A DNA stretch of 64,000 bases from Paludibacter sp. (GTDB lineage Bacteria > Bacteroidota > Bacteroidia > Bacteroidales > Paludibacteraceae), in the NCBI GenBank assembly GCA_028710895.1, contig JAQTTH010000002.1, positions 1 through 64,000 on the forward strand, written 5' to 3'. Below, piece after piece: positions 43,712-54,800 of the stretch (position 1 is the first letter of the stretch; each line of letters starts with the position of its first letter). The notes below the pieces were generated by a model. The model was not told the origin of the DNA, did not search any database, and was given only the letters and a program-made list of their open reading frames with translations. A program made the position numbers and the translations under genes.

Positions 43712-46700
43712 ATGAAAAAAAAAACTACAAATCTTGTTATTGTTGTAAGCGTATGGCTACTTTCATTTGGTTTTATTTTTGGACAAACTAAGGTCGGTTT
43801 TAGTACTACTTCAACCCCCAATAGCAAATGGCAGATTAGTACAGTCGAAATTAAGCAGAATATCATTGGATCACCAGATATTGAAATTAAGCTGGATGAT
43901 CCTCAACAAACATTTTATGGGTGGGGAACATGTTTTAATGAGTTAGGTTGGGACGCACTAAATCTATTGAAATCAGTAGAACAGGACGAGATTTACAGGA
44001 AATTCTTTAGTCCGACGGGCGATTTGCGTTTGAGTATTGGTCGAATACCTGTTGGAGCAAATGATTATGCCAGAAGCTGGTATAGTTCTGACGAAGTTGA
44101 TGGAGATTTTGATATGAATTATTTTAATGTCGACAGAGATAAACGAACACTAATTCCCTATATCAAAAAAGCACTGAGCTACAATCCAAATATGACTTTT
44201 TGGGCGTCACCATGGAGCCCGCCTACTTGGTTGAAAACGAATAAACATTACGCCAATAAAAGTGGTGGTGGAAACGGGTTGGCAACTTCTGCTCAATGCC
44301 CTTTGTATACAAATCAATTTATACAGAGTTCAAAGTATATGCAGTCTTATGCTTTATATTTCTCAAAATTTATCGATGCATATAAAGCTGAGGGTATCAA
44401 TATTACTACTTTAATGTACCAGAATGAAGCCTATTCTTATGCTATATATCCTGCATGTTCGTGGACAGATACAGCTGTTGTCACTTTTAACTCGAAATAT
44501 CTGGGACCTTACTTTAAAGTTCATCAACCCAATGTAGAGTTATTTCTTGGAACCATGAATACATCGAATATGGTAGTTTATGATGATATTCTGAGTAATA
44601 TTGAAATCGGAAAATACATAAAAGGAGTTGGTTTTCAATGGGAAGGAGCGAATGCACTTCCGGCTGTTCGTCGAAAATACCCCAATTATAAATCAGTTCA
44701 ATCAGAAAGTGAATGTGGTTCTGGTACTTTCAACTGGAGTGCCGCAGTGCACACTAATGACCTAATTCAAAAGTATATTAGTAATGGCTGTGAAAAATAT
44801 ACTTTCTGGAATGCGATATTGAAAGATGCGGGTTTAAGTACATGGGGGTGGGCTCAGAATTCATTTGTTAGAGTAAATAGCAGTGATCTTACTTATGTAT
44901 ATACGCCAGAGTATTATGCGATTATGCACAATAGTCATTTTGTGCAATCAGGTGCAGTACGATTAAATATATCAGCTGGTACAAAGAAATTATTAGCATT
45001 CCGAACACCTCAGAATTCAATTGTCATTATCATGGCAAACACAGAGACTCAGGATAAAACTTATTCTGTGAAGGCCGGCGATAACTATTTTCAAATGAGA
45101 TTACCAGCTAACTCTTTTAATACCTATGTATTGGCAGATCCGTTAGTTGGAGTTCAATTGCTTGCAACAGAGGCAAATACATTAAAAAATACAGCATTAA
45201 TTACAAATTCGGTGTCGGATGCACAAAAATTAAGTGAGACCAGCGCAGATAAAGATATTGTTGGAGTTGCAAATGAACTAAGTAATGCAATTTATGATGC
45301 TCAAAAGCTAGTGAATTCGATAGCTCTGCTAAATAGCCTTATTGCAAAAGCTAATTCATTAACATTGACTAATAATATTGGAAAAGATATTTTTGTTGTC
45401 AAAATATCAAATGCTGAGCAGATTGTTTCTTCTCAAAATTTGACCAATTCAATTGTCGATTCAACGATTGTTGATTTACAAAATGCGATGAACACATTTC
45501 TGTGGGCTCAATCAATATCAACTACAAATGTGGCTGATATGACTTCTTTTATACAAACACCGTCATTTCACACCGGAACCGTTCACAACTCTTCAAATGG
45601 CAGTATCCTGGGCTGGAATTTTTTGAATGTTGCCTCCAGTGGCGATTTCAGATTAAATTATGTTGGTGGCAAAAATTGTTGGAACTCATGGTCCAATAGC
45701 TTCACATCCATGAATATGTACCAGGATCTAATAGGTTTGGTTCCCGGATTATATTCTGTATCTTGCTCTCTTATGTGTAATAGTGGTGAAATAAACAATC
45801 AACACGCATATTTGGAATCTTCTTTACAAAGCGATGTTTCTCCGGTGATGACGATTGATAATGGTTGGAATACGGTAGCAGGTTGGGATAAGGTAACAAC
45901 TAAGGATGTATTGGTTGGTTTAGATGGGAAATTGAGAATTGGTGCTGCTTCAACATCTGGTGGAACAACTAAAGGTTGGTTTTGTGCTACTGATTTTGTG
46001 CTGAGTTATAAAGGGAATTCAGATACCTTATACAATGGGCTATTGAAAAGTAAAATAGCATCAGCCATGCAATACAAATCTCTTCGTATGTTGAAATCAG
46101 ATAGTATTTTTTTAAATCAGGGAATTTATTTTGCGTCGAAAGTCATTGGTAGGGATAGTATAGATAAAGCTATTTCATGGTTAAACGCAGCAATAAATCG
46201 AGCAACTTTGTCGAACACAGCACTTACTAAATATTATAATGTAACAAAAATTGCTGCTGCTAATTTTGCAACTCAACAACTACAAAACTTAAGTTCAATT
46301 AATTTAATAAATAGCCTGATTAGTAATCAGCAGCAAGTCCTTGAAAAGGATACAGTTACATTGATTACTCTAAATGCGTTGGATGCAATTTTATCCTCAG
46401 CATTGAACTATGTTTCTGCTGATCAAACGGCTCGTACTTACATTAATTCTGCGTTATACGATGCAACTGCTCTCACTGCTTTTCAGAGTTTTCTTACAGA
46501 GCAAAACAAAGAGCTACTACTGTCTGTAAATTCGACAGAAGTTAATGCATTGACTAAAGAATTGACTGAAGCGATGTATCAACTCCGATTAACCCAGCAA
46601 CCTGGTGATACAACTGATTTTACTTTTATGATTAAAAATGCTGATTCTGGAACTGCAACAGGTTTAGATCTATCTGAGGGGTGGTCTGGTATAATTTTTA

Positions 46701-47359
46701 ATTGTAACAGATATACAAATTCCGGATTGCATTATAGTGGGAATACGGCAAACATGTATTTCGATGCATATAACGGAACAGTTGGTGCTTTACGAATGAC
46801 TGTTGATCAGTATATCTCCGGATTACCAAACGGTACCTATAAATTTCGCTGTGCAGGACGTGCTGATGGCAATGGTGCTATGATATATGCCAAAACTTCA
46901 CAGTCCACCTACAAAACAGATATAATAAATTCTGGTTATTCCGGAGGAGCAATATGGGCTAATGCTGTTGTAGGATCGGCAGAGAAAAATGTCAATTCAG
47001 GCAACGGTTATGGCTGGAATTGGTCGGAAATAAAAGATATTAGCGTAACTGACAATCAACTGACAATAGGATTTTCCAATGAAAACTTTACGACTTCAAA
47101 AGCATGGACCGGAACCTGGTATTCAGTTGATGATTTCAAACTTTATTACATAAAATCTGCGCCTTCAGCCTTAATAAATCTGCAAACAGACTCACATCCA
47201 ATAGTCTATTGTTCAGATAAAAAAATTCATGTACTAACTTCAGAGAAGTGGACATTATTTACAATCTCCGGAATACAACTCAATACAAAATCCACCTTGC
47301 AAGATGGCATTTATATTGTGAAAATTGGTGCATATACAGCTAAGGTTATCGTAAAATAG
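43712..47359 (+). CDS. large multidomain GH30 glycoside hydrolase with T9SS tail
   Basis: A 1215-residue secreted enzyme. Signal peptide ends FIFGQ. The GH30 barrel spans about residues 55-470: FYGWGTCFNELGWDAL, SIGRIPVGANDYARSWY, FWASPWSPPTWLK, acid/base Glu239 in YQNEAYSY (NEA where NEP is usual) and the nucleophile pair region SESECG (Glu332 or Glu334). A helical FIVAR-like segment follows, then a beta-sandwich module (SILGWNF...GWFCATDFVLSYKG), a second helical stretch, another sandwich (DLSEGWSGIIFN...WYSVDDFKLYYI) and a T9SS tail. GH30 enzymes cut beta-linked chains such as beta-1,6-glucan, beta-1,6-galactan or xylan; the subfamily cannot be fixed here. It is the first gene after the HTCS control region and is followed by a second, shorter GH30. 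Confidence 0.88.
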   Translation: MKKKTTNLVIVVSVWLLSFGFIFGQTKVGFSTTSTPNSKWQISTVEIKQNIIGSPDIEIKLDDPQQTFYGWGTCFNELGWDALNLLKSVEQDEIYRKFFSPTGDLRLSIGRIPVGANDYARSWYSSDEVDGDFDMNYFNVDRDKRTLIPYIKKALSYNPNMTFWASPWSPPTWLKTNKHYANKSGGGNGLATSAQCPLYTNQFIQSSKYMQSYALYFSKFIDAYKAEGINITTLMYQNEAYSYAIYPACSWTDTAVVTFNSKYLGPYFKVHQPNVELFLGTMNTSNMVVYDDILSNIEIGKYIKGVGFQWEGANALPAVRRKYPNYKSVQSESECGSGTFNWSAAVHTNDLIQKYISNGCEKYTFWNAILKDAGLSTWGWAQNSFVRVNSSDLTYVYTPEYYAIMHNSHFVQSGAVRLNISAGTKKLLAFRTPQNSIVIIMANTETQDKTYSVKAGDNYFQMRLPANSFNTYVLADPLVGVQLLATEANTLKNTALITNSVSDAQKLSETSADKDIVGVANELSNAIYDAQKLVNSIALLNSLIAKANSLTLTNNIGKDIFVVKISNAEQIVSSQNLTNSIVDSTIVDLQNAMNTFLWAQSISTTNVADMTSFIQTPSFHTGTVHNSSNGSILGWNFLNVASSGDFRLNYVGGKNCWNSWSNSFTSMNMYQDLIGLVPGLYSVSCSLMCNSGEINNQHAYLESSLQSDVSPVMTIDNGWNTVAGWDKVTTKDVLVGLDGKLRIGAASTSGGTTKGWFCATDFVLSYKGNSDTLYNGLLKSKIASAMQYKSLRMLKSDSIFLNQGIYFASKVIGRDSIDKAISWLNAAINRATLSNTALTKYYNVTKIAAANFATQQLQNLSSINLINSLISNQQQVLEKDTVTLITLNALDAILSSALNYVSADQTARTYINSALYDATALTAFQSFLTEQNKELLLSVNSTEVNALTKELTEAMYQLRLTQQPGDTTDFTFMIKNADSGTATGLDLSEGWSGIIFNCNRYTNSGLHYSGNTANMYFDAYNGTVGALRMTVDQYISGLPNGTYKFRCAGRADGNGAMIYAKTSQSTYKTDIINSGYSGGAIWANAVVGSAEKNVNSGNGYGWNWSEIKDISVTDNQLTIGFSNENFTTSKAWTGTWYSVDDFKLYYIKSAPSALINLQTDSHPIVYCSDKKIHVLTSEKWTLFTISGIQLNTKSTLQDGIYIVKIGAYTAKVIVK

Positions 47360-47493
47360 AAGAGATCTTTATTCTTGGTTTTTTGAAACCGAATGTAAGC
47401 TAGGGTGAATGTAAACAGCAAAAGATAAATTGAAAAGGTATAAGTTAAATATTTTACACGCATTATTCGACAAGAAAAAATAATTATTTACAC

Positions 47494-48972
47494 ATGAAAT
47501 CGAAATTTATTGTACTCCTCTTTTCAGGAGTAGTATTTAGCACTGTTAGTGCTCAAACTTTTGAATGTTTTTCCAGTAAGAATAACGATTATTGGAGAAA
47601 ATCAACAGTAAAGGTAGCCAAAAAATCTACATTCAAAGAAGTAGAATTGAAATCCGTCACAAATGTAAATCCGACGTTTCAGGCATGGGGTACCTGCTTT
47701 AATGAACTAGGTTGGGATGCACTTAATTTATTGCCCCAAAAACAGCGGGATTCAATTTTATATAATATATTTTCGCCCAATGGTGACCTTAAAGTATCCA
47801 TGGGGCGTATTCCGATGAATGCAAACGATTATGCTAGGGATTGGTATAGTTGTGATGAAGTTGCCGGTGATTTTCAGCTGAAGTATTTTAATATTGAGCG
47901 CGATAAACGTACGCTTATACCCTTTATCAAAGAAGCTCAAAGATATAACCCGAGCTTGACTTTTTGGTTATCTCCGTGGTCTCCGCCTTCGTGGATGAAA
48001 GTTAATGGCTATTATTCAGTAAAAAGCGACAAGGCCTATAACAATATGCCTGCCGAATCCGAAATTGTTTTGTTTGACGAAAACTCAAGACACGACAATC
48101 GTTATTCACCCAAAAAAGCAGCTTCAAATGACTACCTTATTCAGGATGACCGGTATTTGAAGTCGTACGCAAATTATTTTTGTAAGTTTATCGGCGCTTA
48201 CAAAGAGGAAGGTATTGCTATAAATAAGATCTTTTTTCAGAATGAACCCTGGAGTTATACTGTATATCCCGGATGTGCCTGGACTCCTGAAGGGATTATT
48301 CGATTCAATGCTGATTATCTCTTCCCTGTTTTAAAAGAAAAACATCCGGGTGTTGATCTTTATTTTGGGACTATAAATACAAACAGATTTGGTGATATTG
48401 ATAAAGTACTATCTAAAACTTCGACGACTGGGATTTTTAAAGGTGTTGGTTTTCAGTGGGAAGGTGGTCAAATTCTGCCGACAATTCGTGAGAAATACCC
48501 TAATTACAAATATGTTATGACGGAGAGTGAGTGTGGTTGGGGATCATTTGACTGGAAAGCAGCAGAGCATACCTTTGGTCTGATCAATCATTACCTGACA
48601 AATGGGGTAGAAGAATATACTTTTTGGAATGCAATCTTGTCGGATAGCGGAGTTAGTACATGGGGCTGGAAGCAAAATGCACTGATAAGAATCGATTCGA
48701 AAACAAAAGCTATAACCTATTCACCGGAATATTATGCGGTGAAGCACTACACACATTTTATTTCAAAGGGTAGTCGATTGTTTTATTTTAATCCAAGAAC
48801 AATAGATAAACTCCCAATTATGGTCTTCAAGACAGATTCGAATAAAACGTTGGTATTTGTAGGTAATTTTAATGATGAGCATAGAGAGATTAGTTTAAAA
48901 GTAAATCAAGGTTTTTTGAATATTAAGTTAGATCCACACTCTATTAAAACTTTTGTTGCAAGTAGAGTTTAG
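47494..48972 (+). CDS. GH30 glycoside hydrolase, single-domain form
   Basis: A 492-residue secreted enzyme, paralogue of the catalytic part of the preceding protein (FQAWGTCFNELGWDAL, GRIPMNANDYARDWY, FWLSPWSPPSWMK). Acid/base Glu251 sits in QNEPWSY, here with the normal NEP motif. The nucleophile region is MTESECGWGSFDW. Signal peptide ends TVSAQ. A short beta domain at the C-terminus (PIMVFKTDSNKTLVFVGNF) is the usual GH30 side domain. There are no binding modules or T9SS tail, so it is probably periplasmic and acts on imported oligosaccharides, while the larger GH30 acts outside (inference). An insertion of about 30 residues follows the SPWSPPSWMK loop. A terminator lies downstream. Confidence 0.9.
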   Translation: MKSKFIVLLFSGVVFSTVSAQTFECFSSKNNDYWRKSTVKVAKKSTFKEVELKSVTNVNPTFQAWGTCFNELGWDALNLLPQKQRDSILYNIFSPNGDLKVSMGRIPMNANDYARDWYSCDEVAGDFQLKYFNIERDKRTLIPFIKEAQRYNPSLTFWLSPWSPPSWMKVNGYYSVKSDKAYNNMPAESEIVLFDENSRHDNRYSPKKAASNDYLIQDDRYLKSYANYFCKFIGAYKEEGIAINKIFFQNEPWSYTVYPGCAWTPEGIIRFNADYLFPVLKEKHPGVDLYFGTINTNRFGDIDKVLSKTSTTGIFKGVGFQWEGGQILPTIREKYPNYKYVMTESECGWGSFDWKAAEHTFGLINHYLTNGVEEYTFWNAILSDSGVSTWGWKQNALIRIDSKTKAITYSPEYYAVKHYTHFISKGSRLFYFNPRTIDKLPIMVFKTDSNKTLVFVGNFNDEHREISLKVNQGFLNIKLDPHSIKTFVASRV

Positions 48973-49053
48973 TCAACCACCAAGCTGATAAAGGTAGAGA
49001 ATGAAATTTTAGTCCGGATTTTATATTAATTAAATGGACGCTTAAGGTAAAGA

Positions 49054-49098
49054 AAATGAGGTATGTATTCTTGTAAAAGACATACCTCATTTCTTTTT
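49054..49098 (+). terminator. intrinsic terminator after the GH30 pair
   Basis: AAATGAGGTATGT pairs perfectly with ACATACCTCATTT across a 13-nt loop, followed by CTTTTTT. Confidence 0.85.
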
Positions 49099-49527
49099 TA
49101 GTAATAATCGATTGTTTATCCCGAAAATCAATGAATGTTTGATAACCTGTTGTTTTAATTGTCTGTTTATCAGATTTTAATATGAGGTTGTATTATTAGA
49201 CTTTAAATGTGAAAAATGATTGTTTAAATACCGAAAATGCAGAAAAAGAGTAACCCATTGACTGATTTGAGGAGGTATGAACACTAAAATTGAGTCTATT
49301 TTTGTAACGTCAGAAAGTAGAAAACAACCAATCATATGCATTCTGTTTTCTGTTCACAAAAGATTGCCTTAAAAATGGGATGCCGGGAATTTGCATACAA
49401 TATGATGATTGAAAATTAGAAAACAATATAAGATAAATTGATAGGTGTTTTTTTAGTCATGTTGAATTTGAACTATAAAAATAGAAAATTAGAAAGATAT
49501 TAGTTTTTAAGGTGTTTAGATTGTTTT
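49099..49527. other. gene-free stretch before the GH35 gene
   Basis: About 430 bp of AT-rich DNA that should contain the GH35 promoter. I see no open frame or clear consensus box. Confidence 0.5.
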
Positions 49528-51837
49528 ATGAAAAAATTATTTCTGTTTCTGTTTTTGATTGTCAACGTTTTTGTAAGGGCACAGCAATTTTCCGCCGGTG
49601 ATAATGAATTTCTTTTAAATGGAAAAACATTTACAGTAAAGGCAGGAGAATTGCATTATGCCCGAATTCCCAAAACCTATTGGGAACATCGGATCCAAAT
49701 GTGCAAAGCTATGGGGATGAATACAATCTGTATTTATCTTTTTTGGAATTATCATGAACAGCAGGAAGGTCACTTTGATTTCAGCGGAGATAAAGATGTC
49801 GCAGAGTTTGTACGCCTGATTCAGAAAAACGGAATGTACTGTATTCTTCGGCCCGGGCCTTATGTATGTGCTGAATGGGAAATGGGGGGATTGCCCTGGT
49901 GGCTTCTGAAAAAGACTGATCTGAATGTACGTTCGAAGTCAGATTCTTTTTTTATGGAAAAAACAAAGATCTATTTAAATGAAATAGGGAAGCAATTGTC
50001 TAAATATCAAATTCAAAACGGTGGTCCTATTATAATGGTGCAGGTCGAAAACGAATACGGTACATGGGGTGACGATCAGCGATACATGGAGATGATTAGA
50101 GATGATATCCGGGAGGCCGGTTTTAATAAGGTACAATTAGTTAGATGCGACTGGGCGTCAAATTTCAATAAATATAAATTGGATGGTGTGTCGAATGCTT
50201 TGAATTTTGGGGCTGGAGCTAATGTCGATAATCAGTTTAAGAAGTTCAAAGAGTTGAATCCTTCAGCACCATTAATGTGTGGTGAATACTGGACAGGTTG
50301 GTTTGACAAATGGGGGCGTCCGCATGAAACCCGTAATATAAAAAGTTTTATTGGGAGCCTTGAGGATATGATGAAGAAGAAGATATCCTTCAGCCTGTAT
50401 ATGGCGCATGGTGGGACTTCATTTGGTCAGTGGGCCGGTGCAAACACTCCCGGTTATATGCCATTGACTTCATCTTACGATTATAATGCTCCTATAGATG
50501 AAGCTGGAAATCCAACCGATAAATTTTATGCTATAAGAGAATTGTTAAGCGACTATAATCCGAGCGGTGAGAAGTTACCTGAAGTTCCAGTAAATCCCGA
50601 AAAAACTATTTCTATATCAGCAATAAAGTTTAGTCTTTCAGCAAATGTGTTTGACAATCTGCCAAATCCTGTAAAGTCAGATTCAGTTAAGCCGATGGAG
50701 TATTTTGATCAGGGTTGGGGCAGCATTATTTATCGGACAGAGATTTCGGCTTCAACTGTAAAACGGAAATTGACTATAAAAGACGTGCATGATTGGGCAC
50801 TAATCTATATTAATGGAAAGGAAATCGGTCGCATACAAAGAGGAAAAGTTGAGAACAATATAACAATACCTGCTCTTAAGCATAAATCACAACTTGATAT
50901 TTTAGTTGAGGGAATGGGGCGTATAAATTATGGACAAGGGATTTTAGACCGTAAGGGAATTACACAAAAAGTGGTTCTCTCGAATGAAGGAAATGAAACA
51001 GAACTAATGAATTGGTCAGTTTACAAACTGCCGGTAAATTACGAGTTTCAAACAAAGGCAAAGTTCCGAAACCGGAAATCTGCAGGACCAGCATGGTATA
51101 AGAGTACATTTCTGTTAAGCAAAATAGGATATACATATTTTGATATGAGCGGCTGGGGAAAAGGAATGGTGTGGATTAACGGACACAATTTAGGACGTTT
51201 TTGGAATGTGGGTCCAACCCAAACGCTTTTTGTGCCGGGCTGCTTTTTGAATGCAGGGAAAAATGAGATCATAGTGCTGGATTTGGATAGCCCTGAAAAT
51301 AAGGTTATAACAGGCGTTGTAAATCCTGTTTTGAATGTACTGCGCAAACAAGAGCAAACAAAAGTAGAAAAGAAGATACTGGATTTATCCAATCAGGCTC
51401 CGGTTGCTCAGGGTAGTTTCAATGTAGAGCCGGGCTGGAAAATTGTGACACTAAATAAAACTGTTGAAGGGCGTTTTCTATGTGTAGAAGCTTTAAGTGC
51501 TCAGAATCCCGATGATAATTCTACTTCTTTGGCAGAGTTGGAGGTTGTGGATGAAGATGGCAAACTGGTTTCAACATTGCATTGGAAAGTAGCTTACGTG
51601 GACAGTGAGGAAACTGAAAAAGTTGCTAACGGAGCTGATAAGCTTTTTGATCAACAAGAGTCGGTTATCTGGCAAACTAAAATTGGAGATAAAGCCAAAC
51701 ATCCTCATCGAATAATAATAGATATGGATAATAATATCAAAATAAAGGCTGTCCGATTATTGCCACGGACTGATGATAAGTATGCGGGGACAATAAAAGA
51801 TTATCGGATTTATATAAAATCCAAACCGTTTTTGTAA
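49528..51837 (+). CDS. GH35 beta-galactosidase
   Basis: A 769-residue exported enzyme removing terminal beta-galactose. Signal peptide ends FVRAQ. The GH35 barrel is complete: LNGKTFTVKAGELHYARIP, ICIYLFWNYHEQQEG, ILRPGPYVCAEWEMGGLPWWLL, acid/base Glu176 in VQVENEYG and nucleophile Glu253 in CGEYWTGWFD. SLYMAHGGTSFGQWAGANTP is also typical. Beta-sandwich domains follow (residues 385-600; MVWINGHNLGRFWNVGP is characteristic), then a C-terminal part (WKIVTLNKTVEGRFLCVEAL) that resembles an F5/8-type discoidin domain. No T9SS tail is seen, so periplasmic action is likely. The next gene starts 42 bp later, so the two may be co-transcribed. Confidence 0.95.
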   Translation: MKKLFLFLFLIVNVFVRAQQFSAGDNEFLLNGKTFTVKAGELHYARIPKTYWEHRIQMCKAMGMNTICIYLFWNYHEQQEGHFDFSGDKDVAEFVRLIQKNGMYCILRPGPYVCAEWEMGGLPWWLLKKTDLNVRSKSDSFFMEKTKIYLNEIGKQLSKYQIQNGGPIIMVQVENEYGTWGDDQRYMEMIRDDIREAGFNKVQLVRCDWASNFNKYKLDGVSNALNFGAGANVDNQFKKFKELNPSAPLMCGEYWTGWFDKWGRPHETRNIKSFIGSLEDMMKKKISFSLYMAHGGTSFGQWAGANTPGYMPLTSSYDYNAPIDEAGNPTDKFYAIRELLSDYNPSGEKLPEVPVNPEKTISISAIKFSLSANVFDNLPNPVKSDSVKPMEYFDQGWGSIIYRTEISASTVKRKLTIKDVHDWALIYINGKEIGRIQRGKVENNITIPALKHKSQLDILVEGMGRINYGQGILDRKGITQKVVLSNEGNETELMNWSVYKLPVNYEFQTKAKFRNRKSAGPAWYKSTFLLSKIGYTYFDMSGWGKGMVWINGHNLGRFWNVGPTQTLFVPGCFLNAGKNEIIVLDLDSPENKVITGVVNPVLNVLRKQEQTKVEKKILDLSNQAPVAQGSFNVEPGWKIVTLNKTVEGRFLCVEALSAQNPDDNSTSLAELEVVDEDGKLVSTLHWKVAYVDSEETEKVANGADKLFDQQESVIWQTKIGDKAKHPHRIIIDMDNNIKIKAVRLLPRTDDKYAGTIKDYRIYIKSKPFL

Positions 51838-51879
51838 TGGAAATTGAATGAATATCAACGCTATAACTCTGAAGAAATC

Positions 51880-54800
51880 ATGAAGCAAAATTTATTAATT
51901 TATGTTTTTATATTATTATTTCTGAACAGCTTGTCAGTCATTGGACAGACTTTGACTCATTCTTACACTTTTGAAGATGGAACTTGGTCTGGCACAACTG
52001 TTAATGATCAAGTAGGAACCTTAAATGGTACTATTAACGGAACTGACTGGGAAATTAAAAATGGTTATTTCCAAAATCGAAATGCATGTCAGGCTGCTGG
52101 TACTACTATGGGTGGATATATCTCGTTCAGTGGTACATCTTTGGCGTTGAATACCTATTCAGCCATTACACTAGAGGCTTACATGACCCTTACAAATGAC
52201 CTGAAAAACCCAAACAAATGGTCGGAAAGTTTGTATTTTGGAGGGGCAAATGGGGCTACAAGTTTAATGTTGCAGTTGGATGCAAATGGTACTTCATCCA
52301 GAGCTGGATTGAATAACACGCAATTGGCTGGCTATACAACCTTGACAGCTAATACAACCCATCATTTTGTAGTAGTGCTTGTACCCTCCACAGCTTCAAC
52401 TGCCGGTTATATTGCGTTGTATGACAATGGAGGTTTGGTGCAGTCTACAGCTCTGGCGGCAAACACCTTTAATAATGCAGTTAGTGCGATTTCGACAGCC
52501 AATGCATTTTTGGGTAAAGGAGGTTGGGCTAATCCATTATCAAATTATAAGTTTCATGAATTCAATATCTATAATGGTGAAATGACAGCATCCACAGTAG
52601 CTACCCGTTATGCAGCAATGAATTCCAAATTGAGTACACTGACTGTAAGTGCAGGCACATTGGTACCGGCATTTAATGCTGATGTATTGAACTATGGAGT
52701 AGTAATCCCGACTGGTACAAATTCTCTTACTGTTGGCGCTACGCCTTCCAGTTCTAATTATAGCTCAGTGTCAGGTGCCGGAACAGTCGATGTAAGTGGT
52801 GCCGACTATGGAACTATCACCCTGAAAGCATCCTCTATTGGTTCACCTTACCTGTTGAACTGGCGTAAAGCCGTTGCAACTCCTGTACTTGCTCATTCAT
52901 ACACATTTTCCGATGGTACTGCTAAGGATGTAGTTGGAACTGATAACGGAACGTTAAATGGTGGTTCAATAACCGGAGGTGTATATACTTCCACAACTGC
53001 TGCTGCTTTTTCTACAAGTCAGTATATATCACTACCTGCTACCAGCATATCCATTAATAATTATCCTGCTGTGTCTTTTGAGATTGTAGGAAAAACATCA
53101 GGAGGAACACAGGGATGTTGGACTTATTTTGGAAATCAAACAAAAGGCGGCCAAACTGGTAGTACTACGGGAACTGCTCAGGATTATATTTTCATGCATA
53201 CAAGTAATTCAGGTAGTAACTTTCCAATTGTAACCAGCTGTAATACTTATTATAATCCCTGGGTAGGGAATAACTATTCAACAGGAAACACAACATTTGA
53301 TAATAATGTGCATCATATTGTAGGTATTATGACAATGGATTCCATTATCATTTATCAGGATGGAGTATATAAATCCTTTTCGGGATTAAATAATTACAAC
53401 CGTTTATTCAATATCAGCAATGCTGTTGCGTATATTGGTAGAGGAGCGTATACTTCGGATTGGAATATTACAGGGTCTATTGGTGAATTTAATATTTGGA
53501 AAGGACGTTTAGCGCCATCTACAATTGCTACCCGTTATACTTCGTACAGAAAAGATGCCACTTTATCCGGAATTACCTTATCTGTAGGGTCTTTAACTTT
53601 TGATCCGAACACAACAAATTATACTGTATCAGTACCCAATGGTACAACCTCGGTAACTGTAGGTGCTACAGCTGCAAAGGATTTTACAACAGTCGTTGGT
53701 ACAGGAACAGTGACATTGGATGGTTCCGGCAATGGAACTGCTACTCTAGGGGTTACTTCTGCAGATGGAACAACTACTAAGACATATATTGTTACATTTG
53801 GAGTTCCTGTTCCGGCAATTACTGCCTCTGTAACTTCATTGAATAAATTAGATGAATATACTTCCAAAACATTTACTGTCATTGGAGCTAATTTACAATC
53901 TAATATCAATATTTCAGCTCCTGCCGGATTTTCGGTATCACCAACGAGTATTACACCTGACGGTTCTGGCTTGGTTTCATCCACTACTGTAACTGTAACA
54001 TATACCGGAACAGGAGGTGCTGACTGGAGTGATATTACATTATCTTCCACCAACGCAACCAGTAAAACCGTAAAAGTACGTGCAACGTACAATGGTTCTT
54101 GTTATACAGCAACTTATTCCGACAAGACCAATTTGGTTACTGATCCATATATGGGTAGTTTAAGTCATTATACTTCGTCATGGGGTGTCGGTACCGGTGC
54201 CACTATTGATACAACCACAGTTTATTGTGGGTTGAATAGTGCTAAGGTGAGTGGACAACGTGCAGGGTCAATTACTTATAATTTGGTTGGTATATGGAAA
54301 CCTAACACTAAATATCGTTTGAAAGCGAAAGTTTATACTCCCACTGCCAGTACCTTTAATCTCTATGTGTCTGGTTGGTCAGGAGCATCAGGTGATATAG
54401 GTGCAAATGTTACTTCTTCTGCCATTACGTATACAACAAATGCTACAGGAACTGGAGTGGCTATTACTGCTGGAAACTGGAACGACGTTGATTTCACGTT
54501 TACAACCGGAACACTCGGCTCTGGAAGTCAGTACTTCTATTTTAATAATTACACAGCAAACAATTCAGGAATATCGTATATTGATAATATCGAGTTGTAC
54601 GAAATAGAGCGTTATATTACTTCAAATGTAAATATATCAACCATTACATCTTCTAATTCAACAAATGTTGAACTGGTGGTGAATGCTGGAAATGAGTTGA
54701 CTGTTGACGCCAACACCTCTTTAAAGACGATAACGATAAATCCATTAGGGAAACTAACAAATCCAATCGGAAAGTCTCTTACAGCAACCAATATTGTCTT

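Noticed and set aside
53619-54092. 157-codon minus-strand frame inside the large LamG gene
   Set aside because: It mirrors the Thr/Val/Gly-rich repeats of the real plus-strand gene, which has a clear signal peptide and domains.
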